Part shown: positions 51,415 to 59,256 of the stretch, piece after piece
Numbering within the stretch: position 1 is the stretch's first letter
Layout: every line of letters begins with the position of its first letter
Source: an uncultured Bacilli bacterium
GTDB lineage: Bacteria; Bacillota_I; Bacilli_A; RFN20; CAG-631
Reading direction: 5' to 3'
Assembly (NCBI GenBank): GCA_934201705.1
Contig: CAKPXF010000001.1
Span: forward strand, 124,001-188,000
DNA: 64,000 nucleotides
Notes under the pieces: generated by a model
What the model was told of the DNA's origin: nothing
Seen by the model: only the letters and a program-made list of their open reading frames with translations
The model's database searches: none
Program-made: the position numbers and the translations under genes

Positions 51415-52773
51415 ATGAATATTGTAATAGTTGGATTAGGAAAATTCGGAATAGAGCTAACTGAGCATTTATCTAAAGAAAATCATAATATCATTGTAAT
51501 TGATACAAAACAATCAATTATTGAAGATATTGTTGGTCAATTTGATGTTAAGGGATATTGTGGGAATGGAGCCAGTTATTTAACACAAAAGGAAGCCTTT
51601 GATGGTAAAGATACTGATTTATTAATAGCTACAACTTCTACTGATGAAGCTAATATTTTATGTTGTCTAGTTGCTAAAAAACTTGGTGTTAATCAAACAA
51701 TTGCTCGTGTTAGAAATCCAGAATATGCCTTACAAGCTCAATTAATGCACAATGAACTTGGAATTAGTATGACTTTAAATCCTGATTTAGATACAGCAAT
51801 AGAAATATTTAGAATTTTACGTTATCCTAGCGCTTTACAAGTCGAATCATTTGCTAATGGAAAGGTTGATTTGGTTGAAATTAAAATTGATGCTAATTCC
51901 TTATTAAAGGATACATCTTTAGTAAAAATTAAAGATAAATATAAAGTGAAAATTTTAATTTGTGCTGTTAAGCGTAATGAGGAAGTAATTATTCCTAATG
52001 GTGATTTTACTTTAAAAGAGGGCGATTATGTATATGTTACTGCTGATAGTAAAGAATTAGCTACAGCTTTTAAAAAGTTGAAGTTAGTACAAAGTAGGCT
52101 ATCATCTACAATGATTATTGGTGGTGGAAAAATTACTTATTATTTAGCATCTATGCTACTTGAAAATAATATTTCTGTGAAAATCATTGAAAAGGATAAG
52201 AATATATGCAAGGTATTAAGTGAACTGCTCCCAAAGGCTTTAATTATAAATGGGGAAGGAACTAATCAAAAATTATTATTATCTGAAGGAATTAGTGATG
52301 TTGATTCGACAGTTTCATTAACAGGAATGGACGAAACCAATATAGTTATCTCGTCATTTGCTAATACCTTAAATCTTAAAAAGGTTGTTACTAAAGTAAG
52401 CAATAGTAATTATGATTTGATTTTAAAAAATGTTGGCTTAGATATAGTAGTTTCTCCAAAGGAAATCTTTTCTTCTCATATAATTCGTTATGTTAGAGGG
52501 ATGGCCAATACTTTAGATAGTGAATTTAAAACATTATATCGTTTAGTTGGAAACAAGGTAGAAGCTTTAGAATTTGTTATTTCAAAAGCTACAAGCTATA
52601 CTTCTATTCCTTTAAAGGATTTGCATATTAAAAAGAACTATTTACTTGCTTGCATTATAAGAGAAAATCAAGTAATTATTCCAAGTGGTAAGGATACTCT
52701 TGAACCGCTAGATAGCGTTGTAATTGTTACAACTAATACATCATTAATGGATGTATCAGAAATATTGGAGTAA
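51415..52773 (+). CDS. trkA: Trk K+ uptake regulatory subunit
   Basis: 452 residues in two copies of the RCK N plus C unit. GLGKFGIELTEHL (residues 7-19) and IIGGGKITYYLASMLL (from about 228) are NAD-binding Rossmann motifs. It is the cytoplasmic gating ring of the Trk channel. The gene for the membrane subunit follows 4 bp downstream. Confidence 0.93.
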   Translation: MNIVIVGLGKFGIELTEHLSKENHNIIVIDTKQSIIEDIVGQFDVKGYCGNGASYLTQKEAFDGKDTDLLIATTSTDEANILCCLVAKKLGVNQTIARVRNPEYALQAQLMHNELGISMTLNPDLDTAIEIFRILRYPSALQVESFANGKVDLVEIKIDANSLLKDTSLVKIKDKYKVKILICAVKRNEEVIIPNGDFTLKEGDYVYVTADSKELATAFKKLKLVQSRLSSTMIIGGGKITYYLASMLLENNISVKIIEKDKNICKVLSELLPKALIINGEGTNQKLLLSEGISDVDSTVSLTGMDETNIVISSFANTLNLKKVVTKVSNSNYDLILKNVGLDIVVSPKEIFSSHIIRYVRGMANTLDSEFKTLYRLVGNKVEALEFVISKATSYTSIPLKDLHIKKNYLLACIIRENQVIIPSGKDTLEPLDSVVIVTTNTSLMDVSEILE

Positions 52774-52777
52774 TATT

Positions 52778-54250
52778 ATGAATTATAGGAAAATTTTTCA
52801 AACATTAGGGAATATTTTAAATATTGAAGCTGTATTAATGATTTTTCCTTTAATTGTTACTTTAATATATAATGAATATGGTTATGTTTTATCTTTTGTA
52901 ATACCTATTACAGTTTTATTAATTTTAGGAATTCTTTTAACTTTAAAGAAGCCAAAAAAAGAAGTAATGTATGCTAAGGATGGCTTTATAATAGTAGGAT
53001 TATCTTGGGTTGTTTTATCTTTATTTGGTTGTTTGCCATTCGTTTTAAATAATGTTAGTGAAACTAAATTAAGCTTTATTGATGCCTTCTTTGAAATTGT
53101 ATCAGGCTTTACTACAACAGGAGCTAGTGTTATAACAAATGTTGATGTGTGGTATGAAAAAGCAAAAGGCTTATTATTTTGGCGAAGCTTTTCCCACTGG
53201 ATTGGAGGAATGGGAGTTCTTGTTTTCTTTTTAGCAATTCTTCCAAAGTCAGATGGGCAAAGTATTTTCATTTTAAAAGCTGAATCAACTGGACCTCAGG
53301 TTGGAAAACTAGTGTCAAAGATTAAAGTGACAGCTAGAATTTTGTATTTAATTTATTTTGCATTAACTGTTATTGAAATAATGTTTTTAACAATTGATAT
53401 GCCATTTTATGATGCAATAGTTAATTCTTTTTCAACAGCTGGAACTGGTGGATTTGGTATAAGAAGTAAAAGTATTGGCTATTATAGTACTTATTCACAA
53501 ATTGTAATTGCAATATTTATGCTAGTATTTGGCGTAAATTTTAATATTTATTATTTATTAATAGCTAAAAAAGCTAAGCAAGCCTTAAAAAGCGAAGAGC
53601 TATGGTGGTATTTAGGAATTGTATTTGTAAGTATAGTTTCAATTGCTATTAATATTCATACATTAATGCCAAATGTCTATAGTTCATTAGCTTTAGCTTT
53701 TAAGGATTCATTATTTCAGGTGTCTTCAATTATTACAACCACCGGCTTTGCAACAGCAAGTTTTGAAAATTGGCCAATGCTTTCACAAACAATTTTATTT
53801 ATTTTGATGTTTATTGGAGGGTGCGCTGGTTCAACGGCTGGTGGAATTAAGGTGACAAGAATAGTTATATTATTAAAATCATTTAAAAGGGAAATTATAA
53901 AGGTTATTCACCCAAATAGTGTTTTAAATATTCGCTTTGAAGGAAGCACTATTGATGATGAGGTAGTAAAGGGAGTAACTAATTATTTTGGCTTAATAAT
54001 GACTTTGCTTAGCGTTGGCTTACTAATACTATCCTTTGATAATTTTGATTTTGTGACAAATTTAACTGCTATAACTACATGCATTAATAATGTTGGGCCA
54101 GGGCTTGGAAGAGTAATTGGAACACAAGGAAGTTTTGCATCTTTTAGTGTCTTATCAAAGATAGTCTTATCAATAGCAATGCTAATTGGTAGACTTGAAA
54201 TATATCCAATATTAATTTTATTTAATATAAAAGTTTGGTTAAAAAAGTAA
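52778..54250 (+). CDS. trkH: Trk/Ktr K+ channel membrane subunit
   Basis: ATG at 52778 (MNYRKIFQTLGN) with TTGGAGTAAT upstream; an earlier in-frame start overlaps trkA. 490 residues with about ten helices and four selectivity-filter loops, including SGFTTTGASV, STAGTGGFGI, ITTTGFAT and NNVGPGLG. It moves K+ with H+ or Na+. Confidence 0.94.
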   Translation: MNYRKIFQTLGNILNIEAVLMIFPLIVTLIYNEYGYVLSFVIPITVLLILGILLTLKKPKKEVMYAKDGFIIVGLSWVVLSLFGCLPFVLNNVSETKLSFIDAFFEIVSGFTTTGASVITNVDVWYEKAKGLLFWRSFSHWIGGMGVLVFFLAILPKSDGQSIFILKAESTGPQVGKLVSKIKVTARILYLIYFALTVIEIMFLTIDMPFYDAIVNSFSTAGTGGFGIRSKSIGYYSTYSQIVIAIFMLVFGVNFNIYYLLIAKKAKQALKSEELWWYLGIVFVSIVSIAINIHTLMPNVYSSLALAFKDSLFQVSSIITTTGFATASFENWPMLSQTILFILMFIGGCAGSTAGGIKVTRIVILLKSFKREIIKVIHPNSVLNIRFEGSTIDDEVVKGVTNYFGLIMTLLSVGLLILSFDNFDFVTNLTAITTCINNVGPGLGRVIGTQGSFASFSVLSKIVLSIAMLIGRLEIYPILILFNIKVWLKK

Positions 54251-54255
54251 TAAGA

Positions 54256-54290
54256 AGAGTACAGCTTGATAGTTGTGCTTTTTCTTTTTG
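54256..54290 (+). terminator. Terminator of trkA-trkH
   Basis: Stem AGTACAGC with GTTGTGCT (two G-U pairs) followed by TTTTTCTTTTT. Confidence 0.65.
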
Positions 54291-54363
54291 CGTCAAAATT
54301 TGTTGTTTCCTAGAATTTTATAAATAATAATTAAAAATATATTAACAAACACATATCAAAATA

Positions 54364-54511
54364 TGATATAATTAATTTGATTTTGGGTTTGTTTTAAGAA
54401 CCTAAAATTAAATTGCGATTTTACAAAATTAATCGTAAAAAAAGATAATAAAATTATCTTTAAATAAACAATATGCTTAACTTAAAGCATATGCATAAAT
54501 AAGGAGGAACT
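54364..54511 (+). promoter_or_regulatory. Leader of the oadA operon with four tandem hairpins
   Basis: An extended -10, TGATATAAT, at about 54364-54372 is followed by four hairpins in 112 bp: 54381-54407 (TTTTGGGTT), 54414-54437 (TGCGATT), 54441-54461 (AAAGATAAT) and 54471-54492 (ATATGCTT). The GGAGG site then precedes oadA. None has a terminator T-run after it, so it is not an obvious attenuator. It could be an mRNA-stabilising or regulatory leader; unknown. Confidence 0.45.
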
Positions 54512-55894
54512 ATGGGAGTTAAAATTGTTGAAACAAGTTTACGTGATGGGCACCAATCTTTATTTGCAACAAGAATGACAACTGAAGAGGTTGTACGTCT
54601 TGCTAAAGTGCTTGATAACGCAAATTATTACGCCCTTGAGGTTTGGGGCGGTGCAACATTTGATGCTTGTCTAAGATTTTTGAATGAGGATCCATGGGAA
54701 AGACTTAGAAAAGTAAGAGAAGTTTGCAAAAAAACTAAACTACAAATGTTGTTTAGAGGGCAAAACATTTTAGGGTATCGTCATTATTCTGATGATGTTG
54801 TTGATATGTTTTGCAAAAAGTCTATTGAAAATGGTATTGATATTATCCGTGTATTTGATGCTTTAAATGATATTAGAAATTTAAAGCAAGCTGTAATTTC
54901 TACTAAAAAGTATGGTGGTGAATGTCAAATTGCTTTATCATATACTACATCACCAGTTCATACAATTGATTATTATGTAAGCCTTGCTAAGGAAGTTGAA
55001 GCATTAGGCGCTGACTCTTTATGTATTAAAGATATGGCTGGTGTATTAACTCCACAAGATGCAAAAAAATTAATTACTGCTTTAAAGAAAAATACAAAGC
55101 TTCCAATTGAATTACATTCACATTGTACTGGTGGTATTTGTGAAATGACTTATCTTGAAGCAATTAAAGCAGGAGTTGATATTATAGATACTTGCTTATC
55201 TCCATTATCAGGTGGTACAGCTCAACCTTCAACACAAGCCTTTAATGTTGCTTTAAAGGGAACTAAGTATGATCCTAATTTAAACATGGATGCTATACAT
55301 GAGGCAGAACCATTAATGGAACAAATTCGTGCCAAGTATGTTGCTAATGGTTTATTAAATCCAAAAGCATTGTCAGTTAATCCTAACATCTTAACTTATC
55401 AAGTTCCAGGTGGAATGCTTTCAAACTTAATGAATCAATTAAAGGGGCAAAATGCATTAGATAAATATGATGATGTTTTAAAAGAAGTGCCTCGTGTTAG
55501 AAAAGATATGGGTTATCCACCACTTGTAACACCATTATCACAAATGGTTGGCACTCAAGCGGTTTTAAATATTTTATCTAATGAAAGATATAAAATGGTT
55601 GCTAAGGAAATTAAAGATTATCTTCATGGTAAATATGGTAAAGCACCATCACCAGTTAATGAAGAAGTTAAGCATAAGATTATTGGTGATGACGAAGTAA
55701 TTACTTGTAGGCCAGCAGATTTATTAGAACCAGAATTTGAAAAATTAAAAGAAAAATATAAAGATATTGCTAAATGTGATGAGGACGTATTATCACTTGC
55801 ATTATTTGAAAATGTTGCTCTTGAATTTTTAAAGAAAAAATATTCTCCTACACCTACAGAGGATGAGGTAGAAGAATTTAATGTAATATTATAA
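54512..55894 (+). CDS. oadA: Oxaloacetate decarboxylase alpha subunit (carboxyltransferase)
   Basis: Moves the carboxyl group of oxaloacetate to biotin. SLRDGHQSLFATRM (residues 9-22) contains the metal-binding Asp, CIKDMAGVL the carbamylated Lys and LHSHCTGG the His ligands. 460 residues: the barrel plus C-terminal allosteric helices but no biotin domain, which is a separate gene here (56237-56584). First gene of the decarboxylase operon. Confidence 0.93.
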   Translation: MGVKIVETSLRDGHQSLFATRMTTEEVVRLAKVLDNANYYALEVWGGATFDACLRFLNEDPWERLRKVREVCKKTKLQMLFRGQNILGYRHYSDDVVDMFCKKSIENGIDIIRVFDALNDIRNLKQAVISTKKYGGECQIALSYTTSPVHTIDYYVSLAKEVEALGADSLCIKDMAGVLTPQDAKKLITALKKNTKLPIELHSHCTGGICEMTYLEAIKAGVDIIDTCLSPLSGGTAQPSTQAFNVALKGTKYDPNLNMDAIHEAEPLMEQIRAKYVANGLLNPKALSVNPNILTYQVPGGMLSNLMNQLKGQNALDKYDDVLKEVPRVRKDMGYPPLVTPLSQMVGTQAVLNILSNERYKMVAKEIKDYLHGKYGKAPSPVNEEVKHKIIGDDEVITCRPADLLEPEFEKLKEKYKDIAKCDEDVLSLALFENVALEFLKKKYSPTPTEDEVEEFNVIL

Positions 55895-55905
55895 GGAGGG
55901 GCAAT

Positions 55906-56235
55906 ATGAATTATTTAGCTATATTAGATGGTTCAAAAGAAGGCGTTGAAGCATTAGGCGAAGGGGCTTTATGTGCTTTAGTTGCAATTTTAATTGTGTT
56001 TTCTGTATTAGCTGTTATTATTTTAGTTTCAAATTTAGTTTCCCTTGCTATAAATAGTAAAAAGGAAACTAAAGCAGAAGTTACTAATAATAGTAATAAT
56101 AATGTTGTAACAAATACAACAACAGTTGATTATAATGATGAAGATGTAATGGCAGCTATTTTGGTTGCAACAATTGATTATCGTAATGAAATTAAAAAAG
56201 ACGTTAAAGTTATTAATGTAAGAGAGGTAAAATAA
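55906..56235 (+). CDS. oadG: Oxaloacetate decarboxylase gamma-like small membrane subunit
   Basis: 109 residues with one helix (25-50) and a hydrophilic tail with Asn/Thr linker and DYNDEDVMAAILVATIDYR. This VIAAI-like helix resembles the OadG/GcdB-associated small subunits that anchor the biotin carrier and alpha chain to the membrane. Positions between oadA and the biotin carrier and the 11-bp spacing support it. Confidence 0.8.
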   Translation: MNYLAILDGSKEGVEALGEGALCALVAILIVFSVLAVIILVSNLVSLAINSKKETKAEVTNNSNNNVVTNTTTVDYNDEDVMAAILVATIDYRNEIKKDVKVINVREVK

Positions 56236-56236
56236 A

Positions 56237-56584
56237 ATGAAAAAGTATAGAGTAAAAGTTAATGGAAAAGTATTTGAAGTAGAACTTGAAGCAGTAGAAA
56301 ATGCAAATGGATCAGTAACTGCTACACCTAGTGCAACTACAGTTAGTGCACCAGTATCTGCAAGCACAGCAGGCGCTACAATTTTAGCTCCAATTGGTGG
56401 AAAAATTGTTGATATTACTGTTAAGGTTGGAGATTTTGTTAAAAAAGGTCAAACTGTTGCTGTAATTGAAGCTATGAAACTTGAAAATGAAGTTCCTGCA
56501 ACTGTTGAAGGTAAAGTAGTTGAAATTAAAGTAAGCAAAGGAAATACTGTAAACAATAAAGATGTACTTATTGTTTTAGGATAA
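56237..56584 (+). CDS. Biotin carboxyl carrier protein of the decarboxylase
   Basis: 115 residues: N-terminal 25 residues, an Ala/Ser/Thr/Pro linker (28-47), then a biotinyl domain from about 49 (LAPIGGKIVDITVKVGD) with the biotinylation site EAMKLENEV, Lys81. Such carriers (GcdC/MmdC type) link the alpha and beta subunits. It would be biotinylated by the ligase encoded in the same operon. Confidence 0.93.
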   Translation: MKKYRVKVNGKVFEVELEAVENANGSVTATPSATTVSAPVSASTAGATILAPIGGKIVDITVKVGDFVKKGQTVAVIEAMKLENEVPATVEGKVVEIKVSKGNTVNNKDVLIVLG

Positions 56585-56588
56585 TACT

Positions 56589-57788
56589 ATGGGTAAGTTT
56601 GTAGATATTATAAAATCATTTTTAGAAAGCACTGGCTTTGTTTCTTGGTTTACAGGAAATGGCTGGATGAATCTAATAATGATTTTAGTAGGCTTAGTAT
56701 TCTTATACTTAGCTTTGAAAAAGAATTTTGAACCTTATTTGTTAATACCAATTGCTTTTGGTATTATTCTTGTAAATTTATACCCTGGAATTTATGCTAC
56801 ATATAATGAACATGGTGAAATGGTATCAAGAGGATTACTTGGCTATCTTCATTTAGGTGTTGAATGTGAATTATATCCATGTCTAATTTTCTTAGGAATT
56901 GGTGCAACAACTGATTTTGGACCATTAATTGCTAATAAAAAGACTATGTTACTTGGTGCTGCTGCTCAGCTTGGTATCTTTGGCGCTTTCCTTGGAGCTT
57001 TAGCTTTAGGCTTTAATGCTTTTGAAGCAAGTTCAATTGGAATTATCGGTGGTGCTGATGGACCAACTGCTATTTTAGTATCATCAAGAATGCTTGGAAC
57101 TTGGGAAAAAATTGCTCCAACTATTGGTGGAACTTATGTTAATTATCAACCTGCAATTGCTTTAGCAGCATATTCTTACATGGCTTTAGTACCAATTATT
57201 TTTCCACCAATTATTCGTTTATTTACAACAAAAAAAGAAAGACTTATTAAGATGGAACAATTAAGAGAGGTTTCTAAAAAGGAAAAGATTTTATTCCCTA
57301 TTATTGTTACATTAATTGTTTGCTTAATCGTTCCAGCAGCTACTCCATTAATTGGCTGCTTAATGCTTGGTAACTTAATTAAGGAATCTGGCGTAGTACC
57401 AAATCTTGTAAATACTATTGCTAACTCATTATTATATATTTGTACAATTTTACTAGGCTTATCAGTTGGAGCTACTGCTATTGGTAGTACATTCTTAACT
57501 GCTCAAACATTATATATCTTTGCTTTAGGTATTTGTGCATTTATTATTTCTGCAATTGGCGGCTTGCTTGGCGGTAAATTAATGTGTGTATTAACTCATG
57601 GTAAGGTTAACCCTATGATTGGTGCAGCTGGTGTTAGTGCTGTTCCAATGGCTGCTCGTGTAGTTCAAAAGGAAGGACAAAGAGAAGATCCTTCAAACTT
57701 CTTATTAATGCATGCAATGGGACCAAATGTTGCTGGTGTAATTGGTAGTGCTATTGCAGCAGGTATTTTAATGTCTTTATTCTTATAA
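56589..57788 (+). CDS. oadB: Na+-transporting decarboxylase beta subunit
   Basis: 399 residues with about nine to eleven helices. It contains GIIGGADGPTAILVSS and the conserved Ser/Asp and Asn residues in the helices that bind Na+. It catalyses decarboxylation of carboxybiotin coupled to Na+ export, leaving an electrochemical gradient. Oxaloacetate, methylmalonyl-CoA and glutaconyl-CoA enzymes share this subunit; the alpha subunit suggests oxaloacetate or a related keto acid. Confidence 0.93.
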   Translation: MGKFVDIIKSFLESTGFVSWFTGNGWMNLIMILVGLVFLYLALKKNFEPYLLIPIAFGIILVNLYPGIYATYNEHGEMVSRGLLGYLHLGVECELYPCLIFLGIGATTDFGPLIANKKTMLLGAAAQLGIFGAFLGALALGFNAFEASSIGIIGGADGPTAILVSSRMLGTWEKIAPTIGGTYVNYQPAIALAAYSYMALVPIIFPPIIRLFTTKKERLIKMEQLREVSKKEKILFPIIVTLIVCLIVPAATPLIGCLMLGNLIKESGVVPNLVNTIANSLLYICTILLGLSVGATAIGSTFLTAQTLYIFALGICAFIISAIGGLLGGKLMCVLTHGKVNPMIGAAGVSAVPMAARVVQKEGQREDPSNFLLMHAMGPNVAGVIGSAIAAGILMSLFL

Positions 57789-57792
57789 TTTT

Positions 57793-59037
57793 ATGAATAA
57801 GAAAGTAATTAAAGATATCTCAATTAGTGCTTTATACATAGCACTATTAATAGTGGGATCATATATTTCAATCCCTGTTGGATATATTAAATTTACTTTA
57901 CAATTATTAGTCGTATTTGTAATTGCAAATACGACTTCTTTAAAAAATGGTATAGTAATTTTAACACTTTATATTCTAATGGGCTTAATAGGTATACCAG
58001 TATTTGCTAATTTTCAGGGTGGAATTTATTATGCAATTAGCCCAACATTTGGCTTTGTTGTTGGCTTTTATGTTGTAATTATTATTATTCATTTATTAAA
58101 GGCTAAAAATTTTATTCAAACGGTTATAAGTTTTGTTGTTTCTTTAGTGGCTTTATATATAATTGGTGTAGCCTATGGTGCATTTACATTAAATATTTTA
58201 GGTGATAAAGGATATGATTTCCATAAATTAATGATGACATTTGTAGTACCTTATATTCCATTTGATTTATTGAAAATTGTTGCTGCTATAGTTGTTAGTA
58301 ATCGCGTAAATGACTATAATAAAAGATACATTCATTTTGATTCTATCGATTCAACTAATACATATTTAAAAAATCATTATAAGGAGTTAAGGAACTTAAC
58401 ATTTGTTTCTGCAAGCTATCAAAGCCAAGGACATGGCAGAATGAAAAGAAATTGGCAAAGCAATAAAAATGAAAATTTGATGTTTTCATTTTTAATAAAA
58501 AATCCAAAATTGATTAATGAATTTTCAAGTATTTCATTAGTTAGTGGTGTTGCTGTTAGTAAAGTATTAATAAAACTAAAACTTCCTAATGTCACTATTA
58601 AATGGCCAAATGATGTTTATGTTGATGATAAAAAGATTTGTGGTATTTTAATGGAAAGCATTTCAAATGAATCCTCATTAGATTGCTTAGTTGTTGGAAT
58701 TGGTATTAATTTAAATACTAAAGAATTTGATGATGAGTTAAAAGATAAAGCAACAAGCTATTATTTATTAAAAAACAAAAAGATTTCTATTTTAAAGGTT
58801 AAATTAAAAGTATATCATCAGATCAAAAAAGAACTAAAGCATATTGATGATAAAAAATATTTAGAATTCTTTAAAGAACATAATTATTTAAAGGATAAGG
58901 AAGCTTATATATTATTAAATGATGAAAAGAAGCTTGTAAAAATTCTTGATGTAAATGAAGATAATACCTTAAAAATATTATGTGATAATAAGGAAATGAA
59001 CATTAATTCAGGTGAAGTAACATTTCATTTAAATTAA
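57793..59037 (+). CDS. BioY-BirA fusion: biotin uptake S-component joined to biotin protein ligase
   Basis: Residues 1-170 form a BioY-type ECF substrate-binding protein: about six helices, the PVFANFQGG and SPTFGFVVGF motifs, and VPYIPFDLLK close to the BioY C-terminal signature. A six-residue linker (VNDYNKR) leads into a biotin ligase catalytic domain, residues 180-370: FDSIDSTNTYLK, SQGHGRMKRNW (211-221), KWPNDVYV (270-277) and KICGILMES, then a small C-terminal SH3-like domain (EAYILLNDEKK). There is no N-terminal HTH, so it is not a repressor. It begins 4 bp after oadB. The fusion would place the ligase at the membrane next to imported biotin. Confidence 0.9.
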   Translation: MNKKVIKDISISALYIALLIVGSYISIPVGYIKFTLQLLVVFVIANTTSLKNGIVILTLYILMGLIGIPVFANFQGGIYYAISPTFGFVVGFYVVIIIIHLLKAKNFIQTVISFVVSLVALYIIGVAYGAFTLNILGDKGYDFHKLMMTFVVPYIPFDLLKIVAAIVVSNRVNDYNKRYIHFDSIDSTNTYLKNHYKELRNLTFVSASYQSQGHGRMKRNWQSNKNENLMFSFLIKNPKLINEFSSISLVSGVAVSKVLIKLKLPNVTIKWPNDVYVDDKKICGILMESISNESSLDCLVVGIGINLNTKEFDDELKDKATSYYLLKNKKISILKVKLKVYHQIKKELKHIDDKKYLEFFKEHNYLKDKEAYILLNDEKKLVKILDVNEDNTLKILCDNKEMNINSGEVTFHLN

Positions 59038-59090
59038 AAAGGTTGTAGGCTATTACGTATAAATGTAGTAGTTTACAACTTTTTAGTTTT
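59036..59090 (+). terminator. Terminator of the oadA-bioY/birA operon
   Basis: A long hairpin, AAAAAGGTTGTA with TACAACTTTTT, plus inner pairs, followed by TAGTTTTA. Confidence 0.7.
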
Positions 59091-59142
59091 ATAATAATTT
59101 TTGTTAATGCTTTTAAAGATGTATTTTTTTAATTTGCTATTG

Positions 59143-59172
59143 TTGAATTATATTATTATTTTATTATATAAT
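59143..59172 (+). promoter_or_regulatory. Probable promoter of the LRR lipoprotein gene
   Basis: TTGAAT (59143-59148), 18-bp spacer, TATAAT (59167-59172). The leader of about 80 nt is AT-rich without a clear structure. Confidence 0.45.
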
Positions 59173-59256
59173 CTAAGTGCATTATAGCAGTTGAAAAAAT
59201 ATACTTAATTTAATTATTTTATAAGAATTAATCTTTTTATAAAAAAGGAGCAAATT

